59,532 nucleotides of DNA, from assembly GCA_964436975.1 (NCBI GenBank), contig CAYTET010000001.1, forward strand, positions 1 through 59,532, in the 5' to 3' direction. Under the pieces are notes generated by a model that was not told the DNA's origin, did not search any database, and was given only the letters and a program-made list of their open reading frames with translations. The stretch's first letter is position 1; each line of letters begins with the position of its first letter. Shown one piece after another: positions 24,848 through 32,744 of this stretch. The position numbers and the translations under genes were made by a program. This DNA comes from CAYTET01 sp964436975. Lineage in GTDB: Bacteria > Bacillota_I > Bacilli_A > Erysipelotrichales > Erysipelotrichaceae.

Positions 24848-25690
24848 TCAGGCGACCTCCTTATTGAACAGATGGCAGGCCGCTTCGTAGGCATGCCGCT
24901 CATAATCTTTATAAGCCCGGCTGCGGGCGATGGTCTGGTCAAAATCGACCTGGTGACCGTCAAAATCCGGTCCGTCGACGCAGGCAAACTTCATCTTGCC
25001 GCCAACACTCAGCCGGCAGCAGCCGCACATACCGGTGCCGTCGATCATGATCGGATTCATGCTGACAACTGTTTTGATATTGTATTTTGCCGTCAGCTGG
25101 CAGACAAACTTCATCATGACCAGCGGGCCGATGGCGATGACTTCATCAAACTGCTGGCCGTCATCAATCAGTTTCTGCAGGGCCTGGGTGACCAGACCTT
25201 TGTTGCCGTTGGAACCGTCATCCGTCATCACGGTCAGCTGGCTGCTGGCCTGGCGGAATTCATCTTCCAGGATAATGAGGTCCTTGTTCCTGAAACCGGT
25301 AATGGCCGCAACCTCACAGCCCTGCTTATGCAGCTGCTTGGCTAAAGGCAGGGCAATGGCACAGCCCACTCCGCCGCCGACGATGGCCACTTTATGCAGG
25401 CCGTCAAGATGCGAAGGCGTACCCAGCGGACCGACAAAGTCAGCCAGACTTTCCCCGGCTTTCTTCTGATCGAGAAGGAACGTCGTCGCTCCGACGATCT
25501 GGTAGATAATGGTGACCGTTCCGGCTTCACTGTCGCTTTCAGCGATAGTCAGCGGAATCCGCTCGCCGTTTTCATCAACCCGCAGGATTATAAACTGGCC
25601 GGGCTTGGCTTTGCCGGCAACCAGCGGCGCCTCGATAACCATCTTGCCGACAGTCGGGTTGAGCGCCTCTTTAGAAATGATTTTGAACAT
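24848..25690 (-). CDS. nfnA: NfnA: small subunit of the ferredoxin:NADP oxidoreductase
   Basis: A 280-residue flavoprotein of the dihydroorotate-dehydrogenase electron-transfer type. It shows an FAD-binding barrel (PGQFIILRVDENGERIPLTI), an NAD-binding half (VAIVGGGVGCAIALPLAKQL) and a C-terminal [2Fe-2S] motif MCGCCRLSVGGKMKFACVDG. ATG 25690 has AAAGGA upstream; the frame continues to 25825 but runs through the promoter. Only two bases separate it from nfnB, so the two are made together. Confidence 0.9.
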   Translation of the reverse strand: MFKIISKEALNPTVGKMVIEAPLVAGKAKPGQFIILRVDENGERIPLTIAESDSEAGTVTIIYQIVGATTFLLDQKKAGESLADFVGPLGTPSHLDGLHKVAIVGGGVGCAIALPLAKQLHKQGCEVAAITGFRNKDLIILEDEFRQASSQLTVMTDDGSNGNKGLVTQALQKLIDDGQQFDEVIAIGPLVMMKFVCQLTAKYNIKTVVSMNPIMIDGTGMCGCCRLSVGGKMKFACVDGPDFDGHQVDFDQTIARSRAYKDYERHAYEAACHLFNKEVA

Positions 25691-25742
25691 TATCACAAGT
25701 TCCTTTCTGTTATTTATATTAATAGCCGTCTTCTGCCCTTTT

Positions 25743-25772
25743 ATTGTACCGCTTACACTCACTTTCAGGCAA
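25743..25772 (-). promoter_or_regulatory. Promoter of nfnAB
   Basis: Minus strand: TTGCCT (25767-25772), 18-base spacer, TACAAT (25743-25748), about 52 bases before the nfnA start. Confidence 0.65.
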
Positions 25773-25846
25773 ACCCAAACCCGTAAAGACGGCCTATACC
25801 GCTTCAAGAATGACACAAACGGCAATTTACAGCTTCCGGCAGTATT

Positions 25847-27022
25847 TCAGCGGGAAGTACCGGCCGGCAGTTTCTTGTAGACAGCCAGCAGGCTCAGGGG
25901 AATAACCGCAATAAGACCGATGATGATTAAAGCAGTGTTGATGCCGAATACGGTCTCCAGGACGCCTGACAGCAGCGGGGCTGCTAAAAGCGAGCCGCTG
26001 GAATACAGGGCCAAGGCGGTCTGCTGACCGCTGGACTTGAGATAAGCCGGTGTCTGTTCGTCAATAATCCGCTTGGCGGCCACCATCTGCAGGCCGAAAC
26101 TGAAAAACTGCAGCAGGCTCAGCAGAATCATCTGGGTGGCATTGGCCGCAAAGCCATACAGCACATAGCGGATTCCTAAAGCCAGGGCCGCCACCTTCAG
26201 CATGTCCAGCAGACCGAATTTCTTGTTTAAGAAGTCCCCGGCAAAAAACATCGGCAGTTCCACAATGGCCTGCAGCGTCCAGTACCAGCTGATCTGCATA
26301 TCCGTCGCCTTGAGAATGGTCAGTTTGTCAATGACGGCATAGTTGCACATATCGCCGATCAGAAAGATGAAAAACAGAATGGCAATCGCCAGCCGGTAGC
26401 GCTGGTTTTTCAGCAGCTGTCGGGTATCACTGAATTTGAGCGGGGTCGCGCTGCCCTTTTTCTGGGCATCGGGAATCAGCAGGGCAATCAGCAGAATGAT
26501 CAGACAGACGGACGCAAAGCCCCATGATAAGCCCTTATAGCCAAACTGGCTGACAATAAAAGCCGCCAGCGGCGAGCCGACCGCCCAGCCCAGCGAACCC
26601 TGGGCCCGGATCGTGCCGTAATGGCTGTTGCATTCGCTGTCAGACTCTAAAACCCAGCTGTCCAGCAGGCCGTCGCAGATATTCATCATAGCTCCGGTAA
26701 AGGCCGCCAGAAGCAGGTGCACCAGATAGTCATGCCCCGGATACAGGTAGAAAGCCGCATTTATGAAGATATAGAAGATAAACAGAATAAAGGCCAGCGG
26801 CTTGATGAAGCGGAACCGGTCGCACATAAAGCCGACGATTACCTGGCCCAGAATGGAGAAAACGGCCACGCCGGCAAAAATGACGCTGCGCTGCATGGTG
26901 GAATAGCCCAGGCTGATCAGATAGGCCATCATAAAACAGTAGGAAACCGCTTCGGCCACAAAGGCAAACAGGTAAATGGCGCTGAACTTCAGGCTTTTGG
27001 GAGTCAATTTCATAACTGACAT
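25847..27022 (-). CDS. MFS transporter (LacY/PPP-like branch)
   Basis: A 391-residue permease with 12 membrane segments in two halves. The motif between helices 2 and 3 reads GFMCDRFRFIKPLAF, and helix 4-5 has NICDGLLDSWVLESDSECN. This resembles the MFS_1_like group that includes 3-phenylpropionate and nucleoside:H+ symporters; the substrate is not evident. The start is ATG 27022 or ATG 27013. Neither has a Shine-Dalgarno site, and TACAAT stands just before them, so the mRNA may be leaderless. Confidence 0.85.
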   Translation of the reverse strand: MSVMKLTPKSLKFSAIYLFAFVAEAVSYCFMMAYLISLGYSTMQRSVIFAGVAVFSILGQVIVGFMCDRFRFIKPLAFILFIFYIFINAAFYLYPGHDYLVHLLLAAFTGAMMNICDGLLDSWVLESDSECNSHYGTIRAQGSLGWAVGSPLAAFIVSQFGYKGLSWGFASVCLIILLIALLIPDAQKKGSATPLKFSDTRQLLKNQRYRLAIAILFFIFLIGDMCNYAVIDKLTILKATDMQISWYWTLQAIVELPMFFAGDFLNKKFGLLDMLKVAALALGIRYVLYGFAANATQMILLSLLQFFSFGLQMVAAKRIIDEQTPAYLKSSGQQTALALYSSGSLLAAPLLSGVLETVFGINTALIIIGLIAVIPLSLLAVYKKLPAGTSR

Positions 27023-27046
27023 TGTAGCACAAAGTATCCGGCCCGT

Positions 27047-27075
27047 TTGTGAAAAGGGCGGAATTGCTATAGAAT
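27047..27075 (+). promoter_or_regulatory. Promoter of the GH1 gene
   Basis: TTGTGA (27047-27052), 17-base spacer, TAGAAT (27070-27075), 43 bases before ATG 27119. Confidence 0.65.
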
Positions 27076-27118
27076 TGAGAAAATGCTTCGGCCAATCAAC
27101 AAAAGAAAGGTTACTGCC

Positions 27119-28570
27119 ATGACTGACTGTCTTAAAACTGCACCGTTTCCCGCCGATTTTATCTGGGGAGCTTCCAGCAGCGCCTATCAGTGTGAAGGCG
27201 CCTATAACCAGGACGGCAAGGGCTTATCTGTCCAGGATGTAACCCCGCATCTGCCTCACACCGCCAGCTTCAAAGCCGGCGTTGATCACTATCACCGCTA
27301 TAAGGAAGACATTGCCCTGATGGCGGAGATGGGCCTGAAGGCCTACCGCTTTTCCATTGCCTGGACCCGTCTTTTCCCTAAGGGAAGCGGCCAGGTCAAT
27401 CCGGCCGGCGTCGCCCATTATCATGACGTCATCAATGAGTGTCTGAAATACCACATTGAGCCGATTGTCACGCTTTATCATTTTGACCTGCCCCTGGCCC
27501 TGCAGCTGAAAGGCGGCTGGAACAACCGGGCCACCATTGACGCCTTTGTCAATTACAGCACCCTTTGCTTCCGGGAATACGGGTCTAAAGTTAAATATTT
27601 TCTGACCATCAACGAGCAGAATATGATGGTGCTTTATAATCTGGGCGGCTATGGCAGTGCTAAAAAGCGCTGGCAGGCCAGTCATAACATGCTGGTAGCC
27701 GCCGCCTTAGCCATGCAGCAGTGCCATTGCCTGTGTGCAGCCAAAATCGGGCCGGCACCCAACGTGCCCTGCATTTATCCGCTGACCGACAGCCCGGCCG
27801 ACCAGCAGGCTGCCTTGAATTTCGCCCAGCTGCGCAACCACATGTTCATCCAGCCCCTGGTTGACGGCACTTATCCGCCCCTGGCCGCGGCCTACCTGAA
27901 GAAGCATAACTGCTACCCGGAGTTTGAACCAGGTGACCAGGAGGCTTTGCGTCAGGCCCATCCGGATTTTATTGCTTTCAATTATTACGGAGGTGAAACG
28001 GTCCGCTATACCGATGCCGCCCAAAGCCGCCTGCTGATTGCCAAAGGCCGGAAGTACTGGCATGCCTTTACCGATTTTGACGGCTTCAAACAGGACTTTA
28101 CCACGGCTAAGATGACCTTTGCGGATTATGCTTCCCTGACGGTCAACCCGCGCCAGAAAATGACTTCCTATAAAATGGCTATTGATCCGGACGGTCTGCT
28201 GGTTATTCTGCATGAACTGACCGATCGCTATCATCTGCCGCTGCTGATAACCGAAAACGGCTGCGGGGTCAAAGACGTGCTTACTTCCGATGACCGCATC
28301 CATGACCCCTACCGCATCGATTATCTGCGGCTGCATATTAAAGCCTGTGCGGCCGCCATTAGCCAGGGCGTCGATCTGATCGGCTACTGCCCCTGGTCGG
28401 CGTTTGATTTGATTTCAACCCATCAGGGCATCACCAAGCGCTACGGCTTTATCTATGTTGACCGGGAGGAAAAGCATCTCAGGCAGCTGCGCCGGCTGCG
28501 CAAAGACTCCTTTTTCTGGTATAAAAAGGTCATTGCAGCCAACGGCAGCGAGCTGGACGATGATAAATGA
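27119..28570 (+). CDS. GH1 6-phospho-beta-glucosidase
   Basis: A 483-residue family 1 glycosidase that should split 6-phosphorylated beta-glucosides in the cytosol. FIWGASSSAYQCEGA starts the barrel, FLTINEQN holds the acid/base Glu near residue 166 and LLITENGCG the nucleophile Glu near 379. The segment STHQGITKRYGFIYVD has the Ser, Lys and Tyr that bind the 6-phosphate in phospho-specific members. GAAAGG before ATG 27119 fixes the start over an upstream ATG at 27083. No cellobiose PTS is adjacent; the zinc-less ROK kinase at 11850 could supply phosphorylated substrate. Confidence 0.93.
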   Translation: MTDCLKTAPFPADFIWGASSSAYQCEGAYNQDGKGLSVQDVTPHLPHTASFKAGVDHYHRYKEDIALMAEMGLKAYRFSIAWTRLFPKGSGQVNPAGVAHYHDVINECLKYHIEPIVTLYHFDLPLALQLKGGWNNRATIDAFVNYSTLCFREYGSKVKYFLTINEQNMMVLYNLGGYGSAKKRWQASHNMLVAAALAMQQCHCLCAAKIGPAPNVPCIYPLTDSPADQQAALNFAQLRNHMFIQPLVDGTYPPLAAAYLKKHNCYPEFEPGDQEALRQAHPDFIAFNYYGGETVRYTDAAQSRLLIAKGRKYWHAFTDFDGFKQDFTTAKMTFADYASLTVNPRQKMTSYKMAIDPDGLLVILHELTDRYHLPLLITENGCGVKDVLTSDDRIHDPYRIDYLRLHIKACAAAISQGVDLIGYCPWSAFDLISTHQGITKRYGFIYVDREEKHLRQLRRLRKDSFFWYKKVIAANGSELDDDK

Positions 28571-28582
28571 GCCGGCCGGTTG

Positions 28583-28591
28583 TGCTATACT
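28583..28591 (+). promoter_or_regulatory. Extended -10 promoter of murA
   Basis: TGCTATACT (TATACT at 28586-28591) lies 28 bases before ATG 28619. The bases upstream are GC-rich and show no clear -35. Confidence 0.5.
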
Positions 28592-28618
28592 AATCACGGA
28601 CTTATAAGGAGATACGGC

Positions 28619-29881
28619 ATGCATCAAGTACTTAAAATCGAAGGCGGACATCCTTTATCAGGCCGGATTGAAGTGTCCGGGGCTAAAAATGCGACTGTCG
28701 CCCTGATTCCGGCGGCCATTCTGGCCAGCCAGGTTGTCACCATCACCGGCATTCCTGATATTGACGATGTTGCTTCGCTGATGGAGATTCTGCATTACCT
28801 GGATGTCGATGTTCAGATTGTCGACACCGGCCATATTATCATTGACCCCTCCAGGATGACCAACAAACCGCTGGTCATTGATGCTGTCACCAAACTGAGA
28901 GCTTCCTACTATTTCATGGGCGCCCTGCTGGGCACGTATAAACATGTCATCATCAAAATGCCCGGCGGCTGCAATCTGGGCCCCCGGCCGATTGATCTGC
29001 ACCTGAAGGCTTTCGAGGCCCTGGGCGCCACGGTCAAATACAAAGACAATACTTATGAACTGACAGCTGACCGGCTGGTGGGAACCCGGATCTATCTGGA
29101 CTTCTGCTCGGTGGGAGCAACCATCAACATCATGATGGCGGCCTGTATGGCTATGGGCCGCACCTATATCCAGAATGCGGCCAAAGAGCCGGAGATCATT
29201 GATGTGGCCACCCTGCTGAACAAGATGGGCGCCCGCATCCACGGCATGGGCACCAATGTCATCACCATTGACGGCGTTGACCGGCTGGACGGCTGCTTTC
29301 ATGAAATCATTCCCGACCGGATTGAAGCCGGCACCTTCATCATCATGGCGGCAGCCATCGGTCACAATGTCACCGTCAACAACATCATTCCCAAGCATCT
29401 GGAAGCTTTGCTGTCAAAACTGACTGAAATCGGCATCGGACTGGATGTCGGCCTGGACCATCTGACCGTCAATTCATCATCCCTGCTGACGGCATCCGAT
29501 ATAATGACAATGGTTTATCCCGGCCTGGCCACTGATCTGCAGGCGCCTCTGACGGCTCTGCTGACCCAGGCCCAGGGCCGCTCCACAGTGACCGAGACCA
29601 TCTACCCCCAGCGCTTCAAGCACTGCGAGCAGCTCAACAAGATGGGAGCTGACATCAGCGTCACCGCTCCGACGGCGGTCATCAACGGTCCGACGGCCCT
29701 GCACGGGGCTGATGTGGTTGCCACCGATTTAAGATGCGGCGCCAGTCTGGTTGTTGCCGGGCTGCTGGCCCAAGGCATCACCACGATTGAAGACATTTAT
29801 CATATTGACCGCGGCTATGAAAACCTGGACGGCAAACTGCAGGCTCTGGGTGCACATATCTGGCGGCAGAACGTTGACTAA
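28619..29881 (+). CDS. murA: UDP-N-acetylglucosamine 1-carboxyvinyltransferase
   Basis: It performs the first committed step of peptidoglycan synthesis, adding enolpyruvate from PEP to UDP-GlcNAc. The 420-residue protein has GHPLSGRIEVSGAKNATVAL at the start, KLRASYYFMGALL, and MPGGCNLGPRPIDLH with the active-site Cys118, the residue fosfomycin attacks, so it should be sensitive. The C-terminus DLRCGASLVVAGLLA is intact. AAGGAG before ATG 28619 sets the start. Bacillota often carry two murA copies; I see only this one here. Confidence 0.97.
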   Translation: MHQVLKIEGGHPLSGRIEVSGAKNATVALIPAAILASQVVTITGIPDIDDVASLMEILHYLDVDVQIVDTGHIIIDPSRMTNKPLVIDAVTKLRASYYFMGALLGTYKHVIIKMPGGCNLGPRPIDLHLKAFEALGATVKYKDNTYELTADRLVGTRIYLDFCSVGATINIMMAACMAMGRTYIQNAAKEPEIIDVATLLNKMGARIHGMGTNVITIDGVDRLDGCFHEIIPDRIEAGTFIIMAAAIGHNVTVNNIIPKHLEALLSKLTEIGIGLDVGLDHLTVNSSSLLTASDIMTMVYPGLATDLQAPLTALLTQAQGRSTVTETIYPQRFKHCEQLNKMGADISVTAPTAVINGPTALHGADVVATDLRCGASLVVAGLLAQGITTIEDIYHIDRGYENLDGKLQALGAHIWRQNVD

Positions 29882-29907
29882 GTTGTTTTAACAATCACTA
29901 TTGACTG

Positions 29908-29935
29908 AGGCCGGAGTTCTATGCTCCGGCTTTTT
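29908..29935 (+). terminator. Terminator after murA
   Basis: GCCGGAG-ttctatg-CTCCGGC followed by five T. Confidence 0.92.
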
Positions 29936-29958
29936 GGCGGTCTGAATCATGTATTGAT

Positions 29959-29987
29959 TTGATACCGGAGCTGAAAACTCTTATGAT
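29959..29987 (+). promoter_or_regulatory. Promoter of the HNH-methyltransferase pair
   Basis: TTGATA (29959-29964), 17-base spacer, TATGAT (29982-29987), about 70 bases before ATG 30057. The pair therefore has its own strong promoter. Confidence 0.75.
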
Positions 29988-30056
29988 ACTATTAAATATA
30001 TTGGCAAAGACCGATCCAAAATAATCATTCTTTTCAGCCCGCAAAGGAGATCAATT

Positions 30057-31190
30057 ATGCCGCTTCCTTATTCAGACACCCTGCCGATAGGCCGGCTGGC
30101 CAGGATATTTGACAGCACCAGCGAATGTTACAAGTTCTTCTGGTTCAAAGCCGTTTTTAATTTCACCATCGAGGGCCAAACGGTCATGCGCTATGAAGAC
30201 CTGGTTGATGAAATGATTGCTGACGCCTGGTATATGGTTACGGAATACCATCTGAATCTCGGCCCGGCCGATACCCTGGAAAAAGTTGTCAGCATGATAA
30301 GCCAGCGTTCGGCGCTGCGCTCAAATCAGAAAAAAACCAGCATCATTGACTGGCTGAAAAACTCCGAAGACAAGGAAATAATCCGCTGCAAAAACACTTT
30401 GATAATTAACGTCCCCTACCGCCTGCAGTCGCCTTTCTTTACGGCAATCCGCTCGTCAACCGGTGACTGGAAACTGCCAAAAGACGGGCTGATAGTCAGG
30501 CTGAACAGTTATACCGACGCGCTTTATTCCTATGGGCCTTATAAAGGCCTAGATACAGTCATCACCGTAAGACCGGAATGGGCTCTATATCTTATAGCCA
30601 ATCAGCAGGTTATCAGTGGCTGGGTTGAATACTGCATGATCCAGTATCTGCAGAAACGAAATCCGGGGATTCCCGGAATCATCGACAAAATATATCCGCC
30701 GTGTGAAAGAGACTTAAAACTGGTTAAGGTTTATTACAAAGAACTGCTGCAGATTAGAGCCATGCATGACATATATTCCAGCATCACTATAGACAGTAAT
30801 ACCGATATTTCGATAGACCATTTCATTCCCTGGTCATTTGTAGCTCATGACGAATTATGGAACCTGTGCCCGACTTTGAAATGCATTAACAGCAGCAAGA
30901 ATAATTCCCTTCCGGACTGGGTTTCTTACTTTCCGAGGCTTCGAGAACAGGAGTATGAAAACTGCCAGTTAATCTGGAGTTATGATTCTGTTCGCCGGGC
31001 CTTTGAAAGCTGTGCCCGTAAAAATCTTAATGATGATCACATTAAGGCGGTTTTATACCGGCCGGATATTGCCCGGGACGATTTTTACCGCCGACTGGAG
31101 GAAATAATCAAACCATCTTATTTATCAGCAAAAAACAGCGGTTTTGCGAGTTGGAAATATGACAAGGAAAGTTTAAAACATGGCGAATAG
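30057..31190 (+). CDS. HNH-endonuclease-like protein
   Basis: A 377-residue protein with an HNH nuclease motif near the C-terminus: SIDHFIPWSFVAHDELWNLC (the DH pair and the middle Asn) followed by INSSKNNSLP (the last Asn/Lys group), about residues 258-290. The first 200 residues (PIGRLARIFDSTSECYKFFW, later TLIINVPYRLQSPFF) form a separate helical domain that may recognise DNA or RNA. AAAGGAG precedes ATG 30057. It overlaps the methyltransferase gene by 11 bases, so the two are coupled. A defence or restriction role is possible but not shown. Confidence 0.82.
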   Translation: MPLPYSDTLPIGRLARIFDSTSECYKFFWFKAVFNFTIEGQTVMRYEDLVDEMIADAWYMVTEYHLNLGPADTLEKVVSMISQRSALRSNQKKTSIIDWLKNSEDKEIIRCKNTLIINVPYRLQSPFFTAIRSSTGDWKLPKDGLIVRLNSYTDALYSYGPYKGLDTVITVRPEWALYLIANQQVISGWVEYCMIQYLQKRNPGIPGIIDKIYPPCERDLKLVKVYYKELLQIRAMHDIYSSITIDSNTDISIDHFIPWSFVAHDELWNLCPTLKCINSSKNNSLPDWVSYFPRLREQEYENCQLIWSYDSVRRAFESCARKNLNDDHIKAVLYRPDIARDDFYRRLEEIIKPSYLSAKNSGFASWKYDKESLKHGE

Positions 31191-31770
31191 AACTATTGCC
31201 TATTACGATGAAAATGCCGCTTCTTTTGCGGACGGTACAAAACAGGCCGACATGCACCTTACGGCTGATTTATTTCTGCGCCACCTTCCGGCAAACAGCC
31301 TGATTCTTGATTTTGGCTGCGGCACCGGCCGGGACAGTCTGTACTTCATTAAGCATGGCTGCCGGGTTTCGGCAATTGACGGCTCTGTTGAAATGTGCCG
31401 GATGGCGAGCTCTTTTACAGGACTGCCGGTCCGCAAGGAAGCCTTCGCGGATTTTGCGGATAAAGACACCTATAACGGCATCTGGGCCTGTGCTTCGATC
31501 CTGCATATGCCAAAAGACGATCTGCCTGACATGTTTACCAGACTTGCGGATGCTCTTTTAAATAAGGGTGTTCTATATGTCTCATTCAAGTATGGCGACT
31601 TTGAAGGAGACCGGGACGGCCGCTATTTCACGGACCTGAATGAAGCTTTGCTGCGGGGTATAGTTAATAATGTCTTATCGCTGCACGAGCTTACCATGTG
31701 GATCAGTAATGATGTGAGAACGGATCGTACTCAGCAGAAATGGCTTAATGCGCTGTATGTAAAAGGATAG
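31180..31770 (+). CDS. Class I SAM-dependent methyltransferase
   Basis: A 196-residue Rossmann-fold methyltransferase. Motif I is LILDFGCGTGRDSLYF near residue 42, the acidic end of strand 2 is SAIDGSVEMC, and IWACASILHMP marks motif IV. It lacks the NPPY/DPPY motif of adenine or N4-cytosine DNA methylases and the PC motif of C5 methylases, so the target may be a small molecule, RNA or protein. Its start lies inside the end of the HNH gene, which implies a joint function. Confidence 0.88.
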   Translation: MANRTIAYYDENAASFADGTKQADMHLTADLFLRHLPANSLILDFGCGTGRDSLYFIKHGCRVSAIDGSVEMCRMASSFTGLPVRKEAFADFADKDTYNGIWACASILHMPKDDLPDMFTRLADALLNKGVLYVSFKYGDFEGDRDGRYFTDLNEALLRGIVNNVLSLHELTMWISNDVRTDRTQQKWLNALYVKG

Positions 31771-31835
31771 AAATAAGTGACAGCGGCCCTTGCACCGAGG
31801 GCCTGAAAACAGTTCAAGTTAGCTTAAACTCGTCC

Positions 31836-31864
31836 TTGCATCACGGGGAAAGCTATGGTAGCAT
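31836..31864 (+). promoter_or_regulatory. Promoter of rpmE
   Basis: TTGCAT (31836-31841), 17-base spacer, TAGCAT (31859-31864), about 58 bases before ATG 31922. Confidence 0.6.
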
Positions 31865-31921
31865 AATAGAGCACTTACTTTGATTCGATCAGAGATTCAA
31901 GGCAGAAGGAGAAAGAGAAAA

Positions 31922-32155
31922 ATGAAAAAAGAGATCCATCCTACCGTTTACGAGACCAAGGTTGTCTGCACTTCCTGCGGCAATGAGTTTACGACCCATT
32001 CCACCAAAAAGGAAATCCGTGTTGATACCTGTTCTAATTGCCATCCGTTCTATACCGGACGCCAGCGCTTCCAGGCGGCGGCGGGCCGTGTTGAACGCTT
32101 CAACAAGAAGTACGGCCTTAACGACGCGAATAAGACTGAAGAAGAGAGCAAGTAA
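31922..32155 (+). CDS. rpmE: Ribosomal protein L31, zinc-binding form
   Basis: A 77-residue protein of the large ribosomal subunit. MKKEIHPTVYETKVVCTSCG begins the chain and VDTCSNCHPFYTGRQRF is the family signature; the four Cys (CxxC twice) mark the zinc form. AAGGAG before ATG 31922 fixes the start. The C-terminus carries an extra acidic tail (ANKTEEESK). Confidence 0.96.
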   Translation: MKKEIHPTVYETKVVCTSCGNEFTTHSTKKEIRVDTCSNCHPFYTGRQRFQAAAGRVERFNKKYGLNDANKTEEESK

Positions 32156-32166
32156 TAACTTAAAAG

Positions 32167-32189
32167 ACCGGCCGCTGCCGGCCTTTTTT
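32167..32189 (+). terminator. Terminator after rpmE
   Basis: CCGGC and GCCGG arms form a short GC-rich stem followed by six T, just before the GtrA-like gene. Confidence 0.8.
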
Positions 32190-32212
32190 GTCATGACAGG
32201 AAAGGACTGGCT

Positions 32213-32710
32213 ATGTTAGAAAAATTTACCTCGGAGCATCCCGGGCTGTGGGAGTTTATAAAATTTACGCTTTTGGGGGCCATCGCCTCGGTAACCGAGA
32301 TGGCCTGCTATGCCCTGCTGAACTACTGGCTGCTGGTACCGTATGCCAATGTTGATTTTCACTGGTGGCTGTATGACTACAGCACGGCTAACGGCGGACT
32401 GAAGACCTTTCTTTCGCTGACCTGCTCTTACGGCCTGGGCCAGATTGTCAATTTCTTTGTCCAGCGCAAGCTGACTTTCAAGGCTGACAACAACCAGGCC
32501 GCCAGTGCCGTGATGTTTGCGATATCAGTGGTTGCCATCTATCTGTTCATCACCTGGCTGCCGACCCTGTTCATCCAGCCGCTGTATGCGGCCATCGGGG
32601 CCGACGCGGGAGCCATTGTGGCCAAGCTGATCTGCATGACCTCCGGGTTTCTCATCCAGTTTCCCCTTAACAAGTACATCATCATGGCTAAGAAGAAGCA
32701 GCCAAAATAA
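32213..32710 (+). CDS. GtrA-like membrane protein
   Basis: A 165-residue protein with four membrane segments. FIKFTLLGAIASVTEMACYA near the start, SYGLGQIVNFFVQRKLTFK in the middle and the Lys-rich C-terminus fit the GtrA family, whose members help move lipid-linked sugars across the membrane or partner with glycosyltransferases. No glycosyltransferase is adjacent, so the partner is unknown. GGAAAGG precedes ATG 32213. Confidence 0.85.
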   Translation: MLEKFTSEHPGLWEFIKFTLLGAIASVTEMACYALLNYWLLVPYANVDFHWWLYDYSTANGGLKTFLSLTCSYGLGQIVNFFVQRKLTFKADNNQAASAVMFAISVVAIYLFITWLPTLFIQPLYAAIGADAGAIVAKLICMTSGFLIQFPLNKYIIMAKKKQPK

Positions 32711-32731
32711 AACGGTCAAGGCGACCGTTTT
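32709..32731. terminator. Bidirectional terminator between GtrA-like and sulfatase genes
   Basis: AAAACGGTC-aaggc-GACCGTTTT is a perfect 9-bp stem that ends in A on one strand and T on the other, so it works for both converging genes. Confidence 0.88.
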
Positions 32732-32744
32732 ATTATTGTTCTTT

